Shown here: positions 42,554 through 55,030 of the stretch, one piece after another | How positions within the stretch are numbered: position 1 is the stretch's first letter | How the letters are laid out: the number at the start of each line of letters is the position of its first letter | NCBI RefSeq assembly: GCF_050947875.1 | Contig: NC_134572.1 | Coordinates: 153,347,105 to 153,411,104 of the forward strand | Length of the DNA stretch: 64,000 bases | DNA from: Dermacentor variabilis | Lineage: Eukaryota > Arthropoda > Arachnida > Ixodida > Ixodidae | Direction of reading: 5' to 3' | The notes under the pieces: model-generated | What the model was told of the DNA's origin: nothing | Seen by the model: only the letters and a program-made list of their open reading frames with translations | The model's database searches: none | Translations under genes and position numbers: made by a program

Positions 42554-43946
42554 ATATACAGAGATTTCATTTATCCCTGCTTTCAATGATTTAGGAATAA
42601 CAAACGGAGCTGGTTTGATATGTTGAAATTATAATTTATAAAGTAAATGAGCTTGACCTGCTTCCTTTCAGCTTCCCTTCACATGACTCTAACCCTTCAA
42701 TACACGTGCGTTACTGAGAGCAAGATTATTTCTTGTGATGTTTCCTTAAGTGGGCTTCTAGGTACTTTTTTGCCAAGTCATTGTGCTGCCACGTCAATCT
42801 TTCTTTAAAAGACGGAACGAACTGACGGAACATTTATGTTACATGTGCGTCACTACGAGAGGTGATAAAAAAGTCGCCGAAAATAATTGGTTCACTGTGA
42901 TATGGAGTTCAGCATGCCATTCAGCAAAGTGGCAGTGACATGGACGCAATGGATGTCTACGGGTTTATTTTGACCAACTTAGTATAATTTGGATGCATGA
43001 AACGATCTGCAGACAAGCGTTTTCTACATTTCACACACCCAGAAAGGCGGCCACCATGGGCCGGAACTGAACCTACTATTTCGTATTTCGCAGCCAAACC
43101 ACACAGCTACTTAGCCTTTGAAAAATATGCCTAGCGTTTTTGTTCATTTGCTTTTGTACACGTGCAAATCACGTCATACTTTCAGAGCCAGTAACATAAT
43201 CGGTGGTTGTTCTTTGGTTTATTTACGTTTAAGAATGGCAGCTGAGGAAATCAACGAATGTAGACAGCGAATATTTTTTTTTGAAACAGACTATATCAGA
43301 TCTATCAGGAGATGGCCGGTTAACGATTTCACATTCCATACGCCCATGCTGCAAAAACATTGCAGGCTCCCCGCCTCATCTGTTTTATCAAAAGCGAAAC
43401 ATCCGATAGCGGGCTGGGTCTGCTGAACGTAGCGTCGGCTTGAGCTCTTGCCACGTGTGCGTACTCCTCTGGGTTCGTCCACAGGTAATTCTTCGATTGT
43501 GTATCGCTGTCTCTTCGCATGACAGAGTGATTTGAACAGGATAATATATCGGGCGTCCTGCAAAAGTATACTGCTTTTATCTTGACAGGTCGCTGCTATA
43601 TCCGTAGCTGGAAATTCTTGGGCCGATGGTAATTAAATCAGGCAGCGGATTTTGTGCAATGAAACAGCTGTCGCAAAGTTCGTCGCGATATTGCGAGCAC
43701 ATCTGTGAATTAGAGCAATTACATTCTGCAGGCACTCATCGTCCACCGCTGTGGCACAGTTCGAGTGCTAGGCTTGTCTTTGTCAGGGAGATGCCTTAAT
43801 TGAAGATTGGTGTAGTGATATCAGTACAGACAGTTGTCGCGTGTAGATGGTTGTAATTTTTGGAAAAAGTGGAATGCCAGCAAAGAAGTAAGACCAATAG
43901 GACTGGTGATATATGTCCCACAACGTATTGAAAACTTTCAGAAGAA

Positions 43947-43949
<3 letters not shown>
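42554..43949. other. Nothing recognised
   Basis: About 1.4 kb without a recognisable frame, repeat partner or RNA. Short frames such as 43118-43426 show no domain. Confidence 0.3.

Positions 43950-44033
<84 letters not shown>
43950..44033. repeat. (AT)n microsatellite
   Basis: About 84 bp of uninterrupted AT dinucleotides. It generates artefactual IYIYIY frames on both strands. Confidence 0.97.
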
Positions 44034-44035
<2 letters not shown>

Positions 44036-46879
44036 GCCGATGATGTTGATTATGTGAATGCTAACACTGCTTATAAACGGCCAGTCAATCAACGCTAATT
44101 GCCAGGTGTTATAAAATACTGTTGAGACTGTCTGTGCTTTGAAGCAAGCAATCATTTGTACGTATTAAAACGCTACCACCATTGCAATAGTTCCCTTGCA
44201 CTGCAAATAGCGTTGCCAGCATTCCTTCCACTTTGTTAATATCTCCTAGGAGGCTTCTTTCCGGAAGGAGTAGATCGCCCTTCTGAAATTCAAAAGTGTT
44301 TAATGAAATCCTGCTAAAATGACGACTTTTGAGCTGTGCTTGAAGTTTGGCAAAAGACTGAAATAAGTGGGAGCCAAATCTGATAAGAACGTTAATACCG
44401 GCGATGATCACTGCCTGTGCGGACTGATGTCACCGTGTATCATCCGGGACCCCTTGTACGCCCCACATCGGGCTATTTTCACCAAACGGCCTTTGTCAAA
44501 GGGTATAAATTTAGCAGTAAAACTTAATGTTCATAGTCTGGCCATTCATGAATTTGTGATCCACAATGCAATTATTAAAGAAAAGAAAAATCGCGTTGAG
44601 CATGCACTTTGTGTCGCTGCGAAGAAGACAACGCTTGCTTCGGCTCACGGTCACACTTGTATACCTAAGTTTTGTCCCTGTTGGCGTCTAGAGACCAGAA
44701 GCTTACAAAATTACCCACTTTTTTCTTACGTACCTGCTGTACCCAATTAAAATACAAGCATGCGCTATGGACCTAGAATCAATTTCAGGGCGCCTTTAGC
44801 TTACCTATAGTGATCTATTTGATGTTGGCACCAATATCGAATTTTCATAGTTTAAAAATGCCCTTTCTCGCGTTTTTCTGCCTGCCTAATTCTGATTTTA
44901 TTGCGATTACCCGATTGCGAAGTTCGTGGAAGGCATTCCTCATTACCATAAGCACATTTCCGATGTAGAGGATGTGACCGTAGGACGATGTAAAGGCTGT
45001 GGTCGTACTAATAGCAAAATTGATGTCACATTTTTTTTACTTCAATAAAACGTTTGATACAGTCCTGCGGGATAAAATTATAAAAGCTAACCCGGGCACT
45101 GTGCCGCTGAGGTGGGTGAAGCTCGCACAAAGTCATCCAGCACCCTGAATTGTGTGCCGCAGTTTTTGACGTATACGGCAAAGCACATGTTCCCTTTGCT
45201 CTTCCACGTTATATAGATATAGTGCTAAGCGACATCCAGCTTTCCTGCAGAACGTTAAAGGGGCAGCCTGCCGTGGATGATGCCTGCTCGCTTCCAATTC
45301 ATGAGCATTAGAGCCGCGTTCGTGGCGGCAGCTTCTCCACTGTGCACTTCTATCTATAAAAGGTCTATAGGCGCCACACGGCCGTCTTAAGGCAACAGCA
45401 GCACGCTGGCGATTCGCGCCGCTAAAGGCAACAGTAAGAGCAATGGCATGTTCCGCAGATGACGGGGCCAAGGCCCACACGGTTTCTTCAGTAGATGTGC
45501 GCTGGCGGTTCGCTGGCCTGATGAACTCGAAGACGCATTTCTATGCATGTGCTATTGAGAAAGGTCGCCGCTTGTACGAATAAGGTCATATTCATGGCAT
45601 GAGGCTGTATATCAAGCCGAAAACGAGTTGAAATTACGGTGCAAAGGCACCCAGCAAACAAAACTCACCGCGATAAGCAATATAGGACGTGGATCTCCTG
45701 CAAATGTCTGCTATGTTACTGTGCGCATTAACCTAGTCGTGTATTTAGTTTATGTATATTGACGAAGAAACACAAAAATTACGGTACAAAGAAAAGTGTG
45801 TAATTTATGTTCTTGTTTTTTACGCTGCTGGCTGATCGCTTATGTGTCAGTACATTCCCCATTGCTTCACAGATCTTAATAACTTAGCAACTAGCCCAAT
45901 CTTCATGCTTTTTACATTTTCTGGAGCCTGGCATAAAGTAAAACCACAGAATATTTTTCTCTTCTTTGCCCAGCCGCAACGGCGAACATTTCTTGAAATG
46001 CCAATACCTTTGCGACACCCCGTATGATCACCGTGCTTCAGAAAATATTCACATAAAAAAACTAATATTTTCTCAGAACCTGTACGAATTCTCAATCACG
46101 AGCCCTTTATGTACTTGACAGTATTCAGACTGTTCTCGCTCCTGTAAAAGATAAGGAGTCCACGAGTGCAACAATACCTCATGGCCAACTCACCTCGCAT
46201 GCACCTGCAAATACGAATGTATAGCGTTTTCTTCGTCATCATTATTAACTAAATTGGATGTGTCACGCAACTATCATCGACGGCACCCTGACACGAGAAG
46301 GTTTTTGTTTTCGCGCAGTTCTCTCGGCCATTCACATTATATCTCACAGCTTGTACACATATATCTTATCGCACAAGCCATTAAATTCAGAGTTCATGCC
46401 ATGTGGTTCGCGAGGTCGTCCTCTGGCATTCTCCTCCGCCTTATATGGGCACGAACCATCAAAATGCAATGGCCTTTCCGACCAAGTTGGTGCAATCGGT
46501 TGTCCACAGAGTTTCCTCGATATGTGACTGATCATATTTTTAACTGACCGCCATCATATGAGAATGTTGTAACCCAGCACTTATGTTATGTACCCTCAGA
46601 GATCCTCAGGAAATTAGGTATTGTGATGTGCCTAGCATGTTGGGAGTGAAGGGGGGGGGGGCGTGGCCATACCTGTGATCAGAACAACCTTTCCTTTGAA
46701 GCCCGTCATCATTTGTCCTATTGCGTGCAGGCCCTGAGGGTCTCGATGCTGAAGCGACGCAGGGGATGTGATGGCAACGGCAGAATCGTGTCCAACGCAG
46801 TGAAACCGTCCGCGCTAGCCGTCGACCGGCTTTTGACTGTCCGTTTCCTATTACATGTAAATGTCATTTTAGCCAACCT
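44034..46879. other. Mostly unrecognised; possible tiny LINE RT trace
   Basis: At 45037-45090 one frame reads YFNKTFDTVLRDKIIKA, like the LINE RT block DFxKAFDTVxHxxLL, but it is too short to be sure. The 127-codon frame 44367-44750 and the 115-codon minus frame 45133-45480 have no recognisable domain. Confidence 0.3.
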
Positions 46880-47060
46880 CATCATTCTGGTATACGTAGC
46901 TGACAAAACGCTATCGAGCGACATAATTCAATCAGTCTTATTTTCTAATCTTTTACGCAATGGCCAGACCACAGATACATGTTGTGACAACTGTGGCGCG
47001 GTGGAATCTCAAGAGCACATCTTGCTCGAGCGCGCCGCTTACAGATACGAGTGACATCGA
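46880..47060 (+). pseudogene. LINE C-terminal zinc-motif relic
   Basis: The end of the frame 46713-47054 reads LLRNGQTTDTCCDNCGAVES then QEHILLERAAYRYE. This is the CX2C..EHILxECxxY motif at the C-terminus of I-type LINE ORF2, with the last Cys changed to Arg. The upstream part of the frame is not clearly related. Confidence 0.55.
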
Positions 47061-48039
47061 CATAAAATGAATATTGAAAAGCTGGACCAAGGACCCGTGA
47101 TATTGAAACGAATGCTGGGTTCCTGGCCTCACCGATCAAAATAACGCAAAACCCAGGACTCCTTGTTTTTCATTACTGAGTCAATTGGTTGCTGTCTAAA
47201 TTGACTGACGCACATCATATCATCTAGATTGTGATTTTATATTATTTTGCATTTATCGTCTACATTAGTTGCATCGGCCACTCATCCTACTGCTAATAAT
47301 ATCACACGACCCACAAGTTTTTTTCCCACTTTCTTCTTCTGCCCGCCGCCTTCGAATGCCTTTGTTTTCCTTCGTTCCATTCCTTGCGCAGTAGCATGTA
47401 GGCAAAAATGCGCTTGCTAAACACCCTCCATTTTCAATAACAAGCTTCCTCGTTCTCTATTGTGCAGCACTAACAAATGGATGCTTTGCTTTAAATGTAT
47501 TTGAGCAACGCAGACGAAGTGTAGCGCAAGTGAGGGATAACAGCAGTGATGTGCCCGTTGCTCTGAACCTTTTTTTCCGTGTTTGCACTACTTTGCACAA
47601 GGACAATGCCGTAGTGACATATGATTAGTGCTTTTACGAAGCTCCAACGATTCCTTCCAGACTTTTGTAATATTGGCCCGAGAGCATTTGTGTCGCGAGA
47701 GAAAGATTGGAGAAATTCGAAGGACTTGTATCACTGGCCGCGCACTCGAACAAAATCCTCACCTTCACTAAACTGCAAAAGTTGTACAGGCTAAAAGCAC
47801 TTAATATTACACTAAGACATTCTAGACATTAAGACATTCTAAGACATTCTAGGCTCTCACAGCAGTGCAGATTGAAACCGAGATGCAGATAATCGCTTAC
47901 AAGAATAGTGTAAAAATATACTGCAGTAAACCCTAGCCACCATGCCGGTCCGTAAAGTTGCGCGTATTTTGTTGGCCGTCTGGCTCTCGATAAAGACGCC
48001 AGCTAGAAAACACAAGGGATAATTCTATAGTAATCACAC
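47061..48039. other. Nothing recognised
   Basis: One short local repeat (AAGACATTCTA-type, 47815-47850). No other feature seen. Confidence 0.3.
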
Positions 48040-48340
48040 ATATTTATGCAGTAACAACGCAAGGTCGTGTTGCGATTGCACAATCGTTTTGTTGTTGCAA
48101 CACAAACTTGTCTAGTAATTGCACAATATTTCTACTCGATAACATAACCTTGTGTGGTTAGTACGCAACGTTACCACAAGCCGAGACAACATTTTATATT
48201 AAGGACACAACAGTCTGACAGCGGAACAACCTTCAGCTAGTAAGAACACAACGAGACAACTTGACAGCGTAACATTCTCTAGCGACAGGCAGCACTAGGA
48301 CGCGACAAACAACATCAGCTGGTATCAATGCAACAGAAGC
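48040..48340. repeat. Degenerate tandem repeat
   Basis: Recurrent pieces of the type CAACGTT/GCACAAT followed by TAGTAATTGCACAA, TAGTACGCAACG and TAGTAAGAACACAACG, spaced about 40 bp, suggest an old minisatellite. The unit is too diverged for exact definition. Confidence 0.45.
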
Positions 48341-49207
48341 CTATCAAATCTTTTTCTGGTGTTGGGACACTATGAAAGAGAATTTGACATCACAATACGA
48401 GTTTATATTTTCATCATCCGAACACTTTGTAAAGCTAACAATTATTTTCTGATAACGCCTAAAAGTTTACGTGGAGACCTTTTTAAAACATTACATAAAT
48501 GCGAATTAGATCTTCTCTGCAGGAAGTGTTTAAATATCGCATATGATACCCTCCGGTCCATGATACTGATGCCATAGCGCATGCAGTTCATAGTACGCAT
48601 ACCGTTGACTTATTAGCACCAGAAAAATTATGACCGCATTGCATTCGTGCTGTTGGCGCACTCATGTGTGCGTGAAGACATCGCGCTAGTGCGCGTAGTT
48701 TTTCAAAAGCATGGTCAATCACATAGATTGCGGGAATTAAGCTGCTCATTTATTTACACGGGATCAAAGAAGAGTACAATTGGAAAAAAGAAATTCTCAC
48801 AGTGGGGAACATTGGATCAACAGAGTTCTTTTTAAGGAATCGGCAGTGCTGCAATCATTTTAGACATTTTGAAACGCCCCACAAGCGGTTGGGTGAGCTT
48901 GTTTGAAGGACAGAAGCAGAACAGGGTGTGGGAAGCATATAGAAAGAGGGGAAGAATGGCTGGCTCTTGTGCAGAGGGTGGCCTGACTCGGGCGCCCCTC
49001 GGTGATTCCATTAAAAGATGGAAGGATACAAGCGAGTGCCGCTACAAATGTGAAATGGCTGTGGAAAACAAGACCGCGAATAAAGGGGCTGCTGACATTT
49101 AACCCTCAGCAATAACAAAAAAAAAAGTAACAGAAAGAAACGGGGAGGGCAAAACAAGCAGAATACAAAGAAAAGAGAATGGCAAGCAAGACACCGGCCA
49201 ACTATCC
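48341..49207. other. Nothing recognised
   Basis: No domain or repeat partner recognised. It ends at the A-rich tail of the LINE at 49208. Confidence 0.3.
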
Positions 49208-49670
49208 TTTTTTTTATTGCGATAAAGACTTGCCCTTAAGGCATAATTCTTGGTGCGTATATGTGTATTATATGTGTGCTGTGAGGCCTGTGTTGTGTAT
49301 GAATTGAAGCCGTGTTTTGTGAAATCTGTTGTCATGTATCCAGCGTTCATAGGTGGTTGTCACACTGTAGCGGAGGCCGGCTTGCAGTAGGAGACGCGAG
49401 CGCTACGATTTTAAACTAGTACATGTCCATATTAGGTGGTATGCATCTGCTTCCATCACAGGAACGGAGCAGTATGGACACGTAGCACCCAGTAGTAAAT
49501 GCGACCAGTTCCACCTTGAGATAACAGCTGGTGTAAGGGCCACCCCGGCCCGAAGCCTCCTAAGCACAACTTCCTCCGCCCTAGTAAGGTGAAGAGGGAG
49601 GGAGCAGACACAGAGTGGGATAAGAGCGCGTGTGTCCTGCCGGAGAAAATTTTTACGTGCTCGGAGCAAG

Positions 49671-50321
49671 TTAAGGGGTTGAGCTGGGGAGGGGAATAGG
49701 CGGAAGATCAGGATTAGGCGGGCAGTGTGCCTGCTGGTCAGCAGCAATGTTGTGAGGGTTCGCTGAATGGCCTTGAATCCAGTGTACCTTGGCGCAAGTA
49801 GCTGTTTTACTATTCACAGTGTGTATTGTCTCGCAGATTTCTATCGCCTTATCAACCTTTTTGGGTCCCTGAATAGCCGCTAAAGAATCAGTGAAGATAT
49901 CTAGTTGCATGTTGGTAGGCAGCTTAGATGTCGCATCTTGCACAGCGTAGTAGATGGCATGAAGTTCCATTACTAGAGCGCTGGTTTTCAATAGAATAAG
50001 CGCCAAAATTGACGGCACACAAGAAGATAGATATAGATAGATAGATAGATAGATAGAATAGCGCTGGTGGCCGCTGATGAAATCATGCGTAGTACTCAGG
50101 AATGATGTCCTTCCGCCGTCTGGGAGAATGGCGGCATCCGTATGGACTCTGCATGTTCTTGCGCATGATGCATTGACGATATTGTGTTCGTCAATAATAC
50201 CTGTTGTATCGCTGCGTCGTAACTTCGTTGGCTTATTAGTTGTGATGCTGGTGAATTCCCAGGGAGGCATTGGATAGGGCTGATTGTCAATCGGAGAGCC
50301 GCGTTGAAAATGAGCATGCAA
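49671..50321 (-). pseudogene. LINE RNase H domain
   Basis: A 216-codon frame with catalytic Glu (MELHAIYYAV), Asp (IFTDSLAAIQ) and His (VHWIQGHSANPHNIAADQQA). The first catalytic Asp is lost where a (GATA)n tract, read as SIYLSIYLYL, interrupts the domain. Confidence 0.85.
50025..50058. repeat. (GATA)n microsatellite
   Basis: GATAGATATAGATAGATAGA and further GATA units to 50058, inside the LINE RNase H region. Confidence 0.92.
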
Positions 50322-50515
50322 CGGAGCAACAGCCGGAATAAGTTGCTTTTTGTTTCACGTGCTTTTTCACGTTGCAAAATTAGCTCTGCAATTGTGTTGA
50401 GCTGGGAATGTTCCTGTAAGGTTGGTATCGGAGTGATGCGGGGCAGTGCTGTGATTGTGCGCATAGCATCGCGATTAATCGTCTCCAACTGTGCCAGCTG
50501 TGCCAAAGTCAGCCG

Positions 50516-51022
50516 TTAAAATTGTGTTTGATATAAAACTCTTGGCTGCAAGACTGCACGCACCAACCTTCGAGCTACGTCAGTACGATCTCCAGCTGCT
50601 TTTGCTGTAATGCGACGAATAAGGTGAAGTGTTTTTGTTGAACTCTGTCTGGCTTTACGGAGCCAGTGTGCAGCACTGCCGGAGTGGTGAATATCGGGAC
50701 CCAGTATGCGGACGTCAGAAGCCTCAGGGATTGTCACTGCGCCTAGTCTAAATGTAAAGGGGTGCTGCGTGATTCTTGTGCGTCCTTTCTTGTTGGCCAC
50801 CAGAACATAGCTTGATTTTTGGGCGGACATGTCGAACCCTGCTTTCCGAGCGTAGTTGTTCAGAACATCAAGGGCTTCTTGAAGCTGTTGAGTTCGTCTA
50901 TATATATCTTCATGCACGGACCACAAAGTGACGTCATCCGCACAGATTAAGAACCTCACGTCTGGAATCCGATGTAGCCAGGCTACAGGTATTAGAGCAA
51001 CGTTGAAGAGAAGAGGAGCCAA
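50516..51022 (-). pseudogene. LINE RT palm and thumb
   Basis: A 168-codon frame with the RT palm block CADDVTLWS (FADD/YADD type; both catalytic Asp present), preceded by PLLFNVALIPVAWL and followed by GFDMSAQKSSYVLVANKKGR and the thumb EASDVRILGPDIHHSG. The fingers are in another frame (51301-51113). Part of the LINE at 49208-51515. Confidence 0.9.
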
Positions 51023-51544
51023 AACCGAACCTTGTGGGACTCCTCTGTTCGATGTGAAGTATGTTTCTTGCCTTCCATCTACTCTAATCGCAAATGTGCG
51101 ATTCTGAAGGAATCAGTAGATGAATCTTATCACCCTCGGTGGAAGTCCCAGGTCAATGAGGTTGGCTATAATGATTTCATGGTCTATATTGTCATAAGAT
51201 TTGGTTATGTCTGTTGCTACTACCGTGCGCACAGCATGACTGTGTGGTGAAACCTGTAAACTATTGTGTGATAAGATAGAAAGTCCGTCTTCAGTTCCCA
51301 ATTAAGAACGGAATCCAATTTGAGCAGGATGATATTTATCGTGGCGTTCAAGCCACCAGGAAACACGTGTGCCCAGCAGCTTTTCAGTGAGCTTGCATAT
51401 AGTTGAGGTTAGTGAAATAGGGCGTAAAGACTGCAGCCTATTTGCAGACTTTCCTCGTTTCGGAATCGCGACAACAATTAGATGCGTCCAATCAGCGCCG
51501 TAGACGAGAGCACGGTACTAAGGGTAATGCATATCTGAGCAATC

Positions 51545-52570
51545 GCTTATTATTTCGATAGTAGTTATATGGACCCTGCAGGCCTATTTCAGACGTTGTC
51601 GACGCCTTCGGCGTCGCCGTGATATCATGTGTAAAGTCCAAGCGTGAGAACACCGTTGACGCAGGCCGTATGCTGTACAGCGTCAATCTTTGTGACTGTG
51701 AACGCGGGAGCGTGTGCCGCTCGGCAGATGCAGGACGCTCTGGCGAGTGGCAAGCGCACTATCCTAGTTAGGTTCTGCGGATCCACTTCCTGACCTCACT
51801 CGCGCATCGCCTGTGGAAGCCTATTTCCAGGCCGTAATCAATGAGCATGCGCACGAGGCCGCACCTTGCATAATTTATACTGATTCCGCGCTGTAGCAGC
51901 GGTAGCAGACGATCAGGGAGTGCGTGCGCTAACTTTAAAAGCTGCGAAAGTGCGCGAGCTGCTCGTTAGGGTGTTCTGCGTGCACTGTGTGGCACGCGCT
52001 CCCGCGTTCACTGTTATAAAGGTTGCGATAGTAAGTGCGAGTGAAAGCGTGCGATGGTGAGCGGACGATGGTGGCTCAATCTCTAGCGCACAAGGAAGGG
52101 TAGCGGGAAAGAAGTGCGCTGTCTTCGTCGTGGGTGAAGCACCAGAAGGATGGCGCATTCTACTCCGGCGGTGGCTGTGCATGACGTGGCAGCGCGGGCC
52201 TCAACTTGAAAGCAATCTGTGAAGAGGACAGAATTCGCCGAGTTTTGATAGCTCGCCGCTTAGTTCGCGTTGAACCGTGAGCCAAGAAGACAGCCAATTC
52301 GCTCACTGCTGCTCATGCGCTTGCTCACTCCAGCATTTTGACAGCGTGTGTGGGCGGTCTTAGAGCAAAATGCTTTCATGTTTGCTTGTGCGCGCGTGGC
52401 ACGATACTTGTTTATGTAGTTAGTAAGCTAATGTTCATAAGTTTATAAGGCTAATAAAAACCTTACCTCGCATAGCTGTTTACTAATTTGCTATCACATT
52501 AGATTTCTCGCCTTTCGAGCGAAAGTGCAACTGTTTTTCAAGCAGTAATATTTTGTTATATAAAATCACT
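51545..52570 (+). repeat. Composite repeat with modules A, B and C
   Basis: The A start is at 51547 (TTATTTCGATAGTAGTTATA, TGGACCCTGCAGGCC), followed by sequence not shared with other copies. At 52020-52100, TTGCGATAGTAAGTGCGAGT and GAAAGCGTGCGATGGTGAGC match A again. B is weaker at 52155-52215 (ATTCTACTCCGGCGGTGGCT, CTTGAAAGCAATCTGTGA). C at 52285-52560 has CAATTCGCTCACTGCTG, TGTTTGCTTGTGCGCGCGTG, TTTACTAATTTGCTATCACA and CCTTTCGAGCGAAAGTGCAA. The order A-B-C agrees with 28340-31345. Confidence 0.65.
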
Positions 52571-53394
52571 ATCTAGCGTCAATCGCTGGCCGAGAGAATG
52601 AGAGTGGCTAGAGAATGGTTCGGCTTTCGAGATTGTAATGCCGCATCTTGCGCATGCTGAATACTGCACATGAAGCTCCCTGGCAACGGCTGCGCCAGTT
52701 GTGTGTACATGAAAGCAACCTTTATAGTTCAAATACAATTGAAAATTACTTGTAAGCTCCTCTCTCTTGGTGTGCGCAAAACCCAATTTTTCAGCTTGAT
52801 CTAGTTCGTAAATTAGAGACAGCCATCAAATATAATAACCCAGCAATGTAATACTGCTGTGCGAGGTTGTGTTATAGGCCAGAATGCTTTTGTGGTGCAT
52901 GTGCGTTCTCATTTCTATCCCTGTTGACCTTGTGCGGGTAAAATGAATCACTACTACCACCACAATATTCTGTCTACAAGAAATAATTAGAGCTCTTTGT
53001 ACGGTAGATACAGCACCGTTATTTCTATCTGTAATATGTAACTGCTTCCTTGAAGTTTGCTTAACTACCTGCCCTTGAAAGCTGCCATGCAGTTGTCCAG
53101 CGTTTAGGGTGCCTGTTTGTGTCGAACTTGATTTTGCAATGGTGGCATAAATTAGGAACTCTACAGTTTTTCTTCATGCGCCGCAAAAAAAAATACATTT
53201 TTTTACAGTCCCGTTACTGATAATACACACTCCATCTCCCAGATGTGTTCAATTAAGAGGAGCGCGGCATTTGTTATTTTATCCCCATCTTAAAACTAAA
53301 CTTTTTACCTTCTTCGTATGTCACGCAATCATCATCACGGAACTTGCCCGGCATTCCATGCATGTAGCGCTTCTTTGCCCTTTTGCGAAGTTAA
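52571..53394. other. Nothing recognised
   Basis: No coding motif or repeat partner seen. Confidence 0.3.
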
Positions 53395-53416
53395 AGGGCC
53401 CCTCACAAGGTCTGGC

Positions 53417-53468
53417 GATCTTGAGCTGACAAGCGCAGAGCATGCAATGCGCTTGTCAGCTCAAGATC
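53417..53468. repeat. Perfect 21-bp inverted repeat at LINE 5' junction
   Basis: GATCTTGAGCTGACAAGCGCA (53417-53437) and its exact reverse complement (53448-53468) flank a 10-bp spacer. It lies just before the LINE coding remnant begins (about 53470). Confidence 0.95.
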
Positions 53469-53863
53469 AAGAGCATCAATGCGCAGGCCGTAGACCCAAC
53501 TACGAAGAGCCCGACCCCAGCATCACCCTCAACGTGACAACAATCCCGAAAGTCGACACCATGCGAATACTTGGACTCCACATCCACAAAGACGGATCGG
53601 AAGCTGCCAGCCTACTGAGACTAGAACGCGCACTTTCGCAACTCAAACACCTCGTCGAGAGGATCTCAAGACAAAGAAGCGGGCTCAAGGAGCAAGACAC
53701 CTTAAGAATAATACAAGCACTTCTCACCAGCCGCATTACATACGGCACGTCGTACCTGCCTTTAAAGAAGGCTGAAATAGAAAAGCTCAACATCATAATA
53801 AGGAAGCCAATAAATATCGACCTGGGACTCCCCGCCATGGCCTCTACTTAATGTATCCTTAAG

Positions 53864-54355
53864 ATGGGCGTCCACAACACGTGGCAAGAGCTCACCGAAG
53901 CGCTCAAGGACAGCCAGCTGGAACGACTCAAGCTCACGCCCGCAGAGGGATCAGTACTCCGACACCTGAACTACAGCGAGACGTATGTCGCAGGCACGGA
54001 CAAGAAAGAGCGAATCCCACCGGACGTTCGAGAGTACATTTGCATTGCACGTGTGCCGCGCAACATGCATTCCATAAACCACAAGAGTAGAAGAAGACAG
54101 GCTAGAGCCAACGCCATCAAACGAAGTTTCAAGCATGACCCGAATGCCCGCTACACCGACGCAGCCAAGTATACGCATCGAAACGCGTACGCTCTCAGCG
54201 TCGTAGACTCCCGAGGCTCCGAGCTAGCATCGGCAACCATCAAGGCACGCAATCCGGAAACGACTGAAGAAGCGGCAGTCGCTCTCGCCACCACCACATG
54301 CACAGAGGCAGCGGTTATATCTACCGATTCTCAGGCCGCCTGCAGAAACTTCTAG
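53864..54355 (+). pseudogene. LINE connection and RNase H fragment
   Basis: A 163-codon frame from the thumb/connection (NTWQELTEALKDSQLERLKL) to RNase H with NAYALSVVDSRGSELASATI (first Asp), TTEEAAVALA (Glu) and VISTDSQAACRNF (second Asp). TAG at 54353 interrupts; the domain continues in the same frame past a second stop (54368) to WVPGHDRLEGNE. Confidence 0.88.
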
Positions 54356-54576
54356 AGGGGCCGCATCTAGGCCGATGCACTCAAGATACTGAAAAGACGA
54401 AGCACTCCACTCCTGTACACCTGCGTAACGTGGGTACCCGGGCACGATAGACTAGAAGGGAACGAAGCGGCCCACGCCGCTGCCCGAGAGCACGTTAACC
54501 GGGCTCCCCCTCCCCACGAGCTCTCCGACCCGCGACAGAAGAGGCGGAAGCCGTACCCACTAACTATTCGGCCATA

Positions 54577-54951
54577 TTGCAACATTACAGGCTCGATCGT
54601 CGAGTGCACCTTCCACCTCACTCTAAACTCCACAGAGAAGAAAGCCTGATCCTTAGACGCCTGAAAACTAATACGTACATGCACGGAACTATAATGCATT
54701 GCCTCTATCCGATGCTTCACGGCAACCTCTGCCCACTCTGCAACGTAGCCGACACTCTGGCGCACTTGCTCCTGGAATGCCCGTGGCAGGAAGGTAGCGA
54801 AATGCAACCAGAAACGGACGCAGAACGAGCACCAGAAGCAAACCCCTTATTCGAAACGTGGGAGGCCAAGTTAACCCTCGGGGACCTGGAAGACCAACAA
54901 CTCGCCGCCAGGGCCAAGAGGGCAGTCGAAGCCAGAGGGTTCCTGGACTAA
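54577..54951 (+). pseudogene. LINE ORF2 C-terminal zinc-motif region
   Basis: A 124-codon frame with LILRRLKTNTYMHGTIMHCL, CPLCNVADTLAHLLLECPW (CX2C..HX..C) and an acidic tail to the stop. It is the natural C-terminus, about 60 bp before the 3' end. Confidence 0.87.
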
Positions 54952-55030
54952 GGAGCCTTCCCACCTTGGGGTGATACCCGGCCTCGCTCGGGACACTGTT
55001 TCGTATAATAAACGTTTATTTCTCTCTCTG

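Larger units (their letters stand above)
49208..51515 (-). mobile_element. 5'-truncated I-type LINE with RT and RNase H
   Basis: Minus strand from 51301: RT (VVATDITKSYDNIDHEIIIA, DLGLPPRVIRFIY), then after a frameshift (51022-50516) PLLFNVALIPVAWL, RFLICADDVTLWS and QKSSYVLV; RNase H (50321-49671) with ALVMELHAIYYAV, DIFTDSLAAIQG and HWIQGHSANP; the C-terminal part 49747-49403 with RLRAGVALTPA and CPYCSVPVMEADAYHLIWTC. The 3' end has GCAATAAAAAAAAAGG, an A tail. A (GATA)n tract sits inside. Endonuclease and ORF1 are missing. Confidence 0.9.
53470..55030 (+). mobile_element. 5'-truncated I-type LINE (RT end, RNase H, C-terminus)
   Basis: Plus strand: RT thumb RPNYEEPDPSITLNVTTIPK, VDTMRILGLHIHKDGSEAAS and TSRITYGTSYLPLKK (53485-53850); RNase H RNAYALSVVDSRG, EEAAVALATTT, VISTDSQAACRNF then a stop, and VTWVPGHDRLEGNEAAHAAA in another frame; C-terminus LCPLCNVADTLAHLLLECPW and ARAKRAVEARGFLD. 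The 3' end is ATAATAAACGTTTATTTCTC. The frame is broken at least twice. Confidence 0.9.

Noticed and set aside
44367..44750. 127-codon plus-strand frame as a host gene
   Set aside because: No recognisable domain, no splice context, and a composition that looks random.
45037..45090. LINE RT fragment (FNKTFDTV)
   Set aside because: Only about 17 residues match and nothing on either side supports it; kept only as a note.
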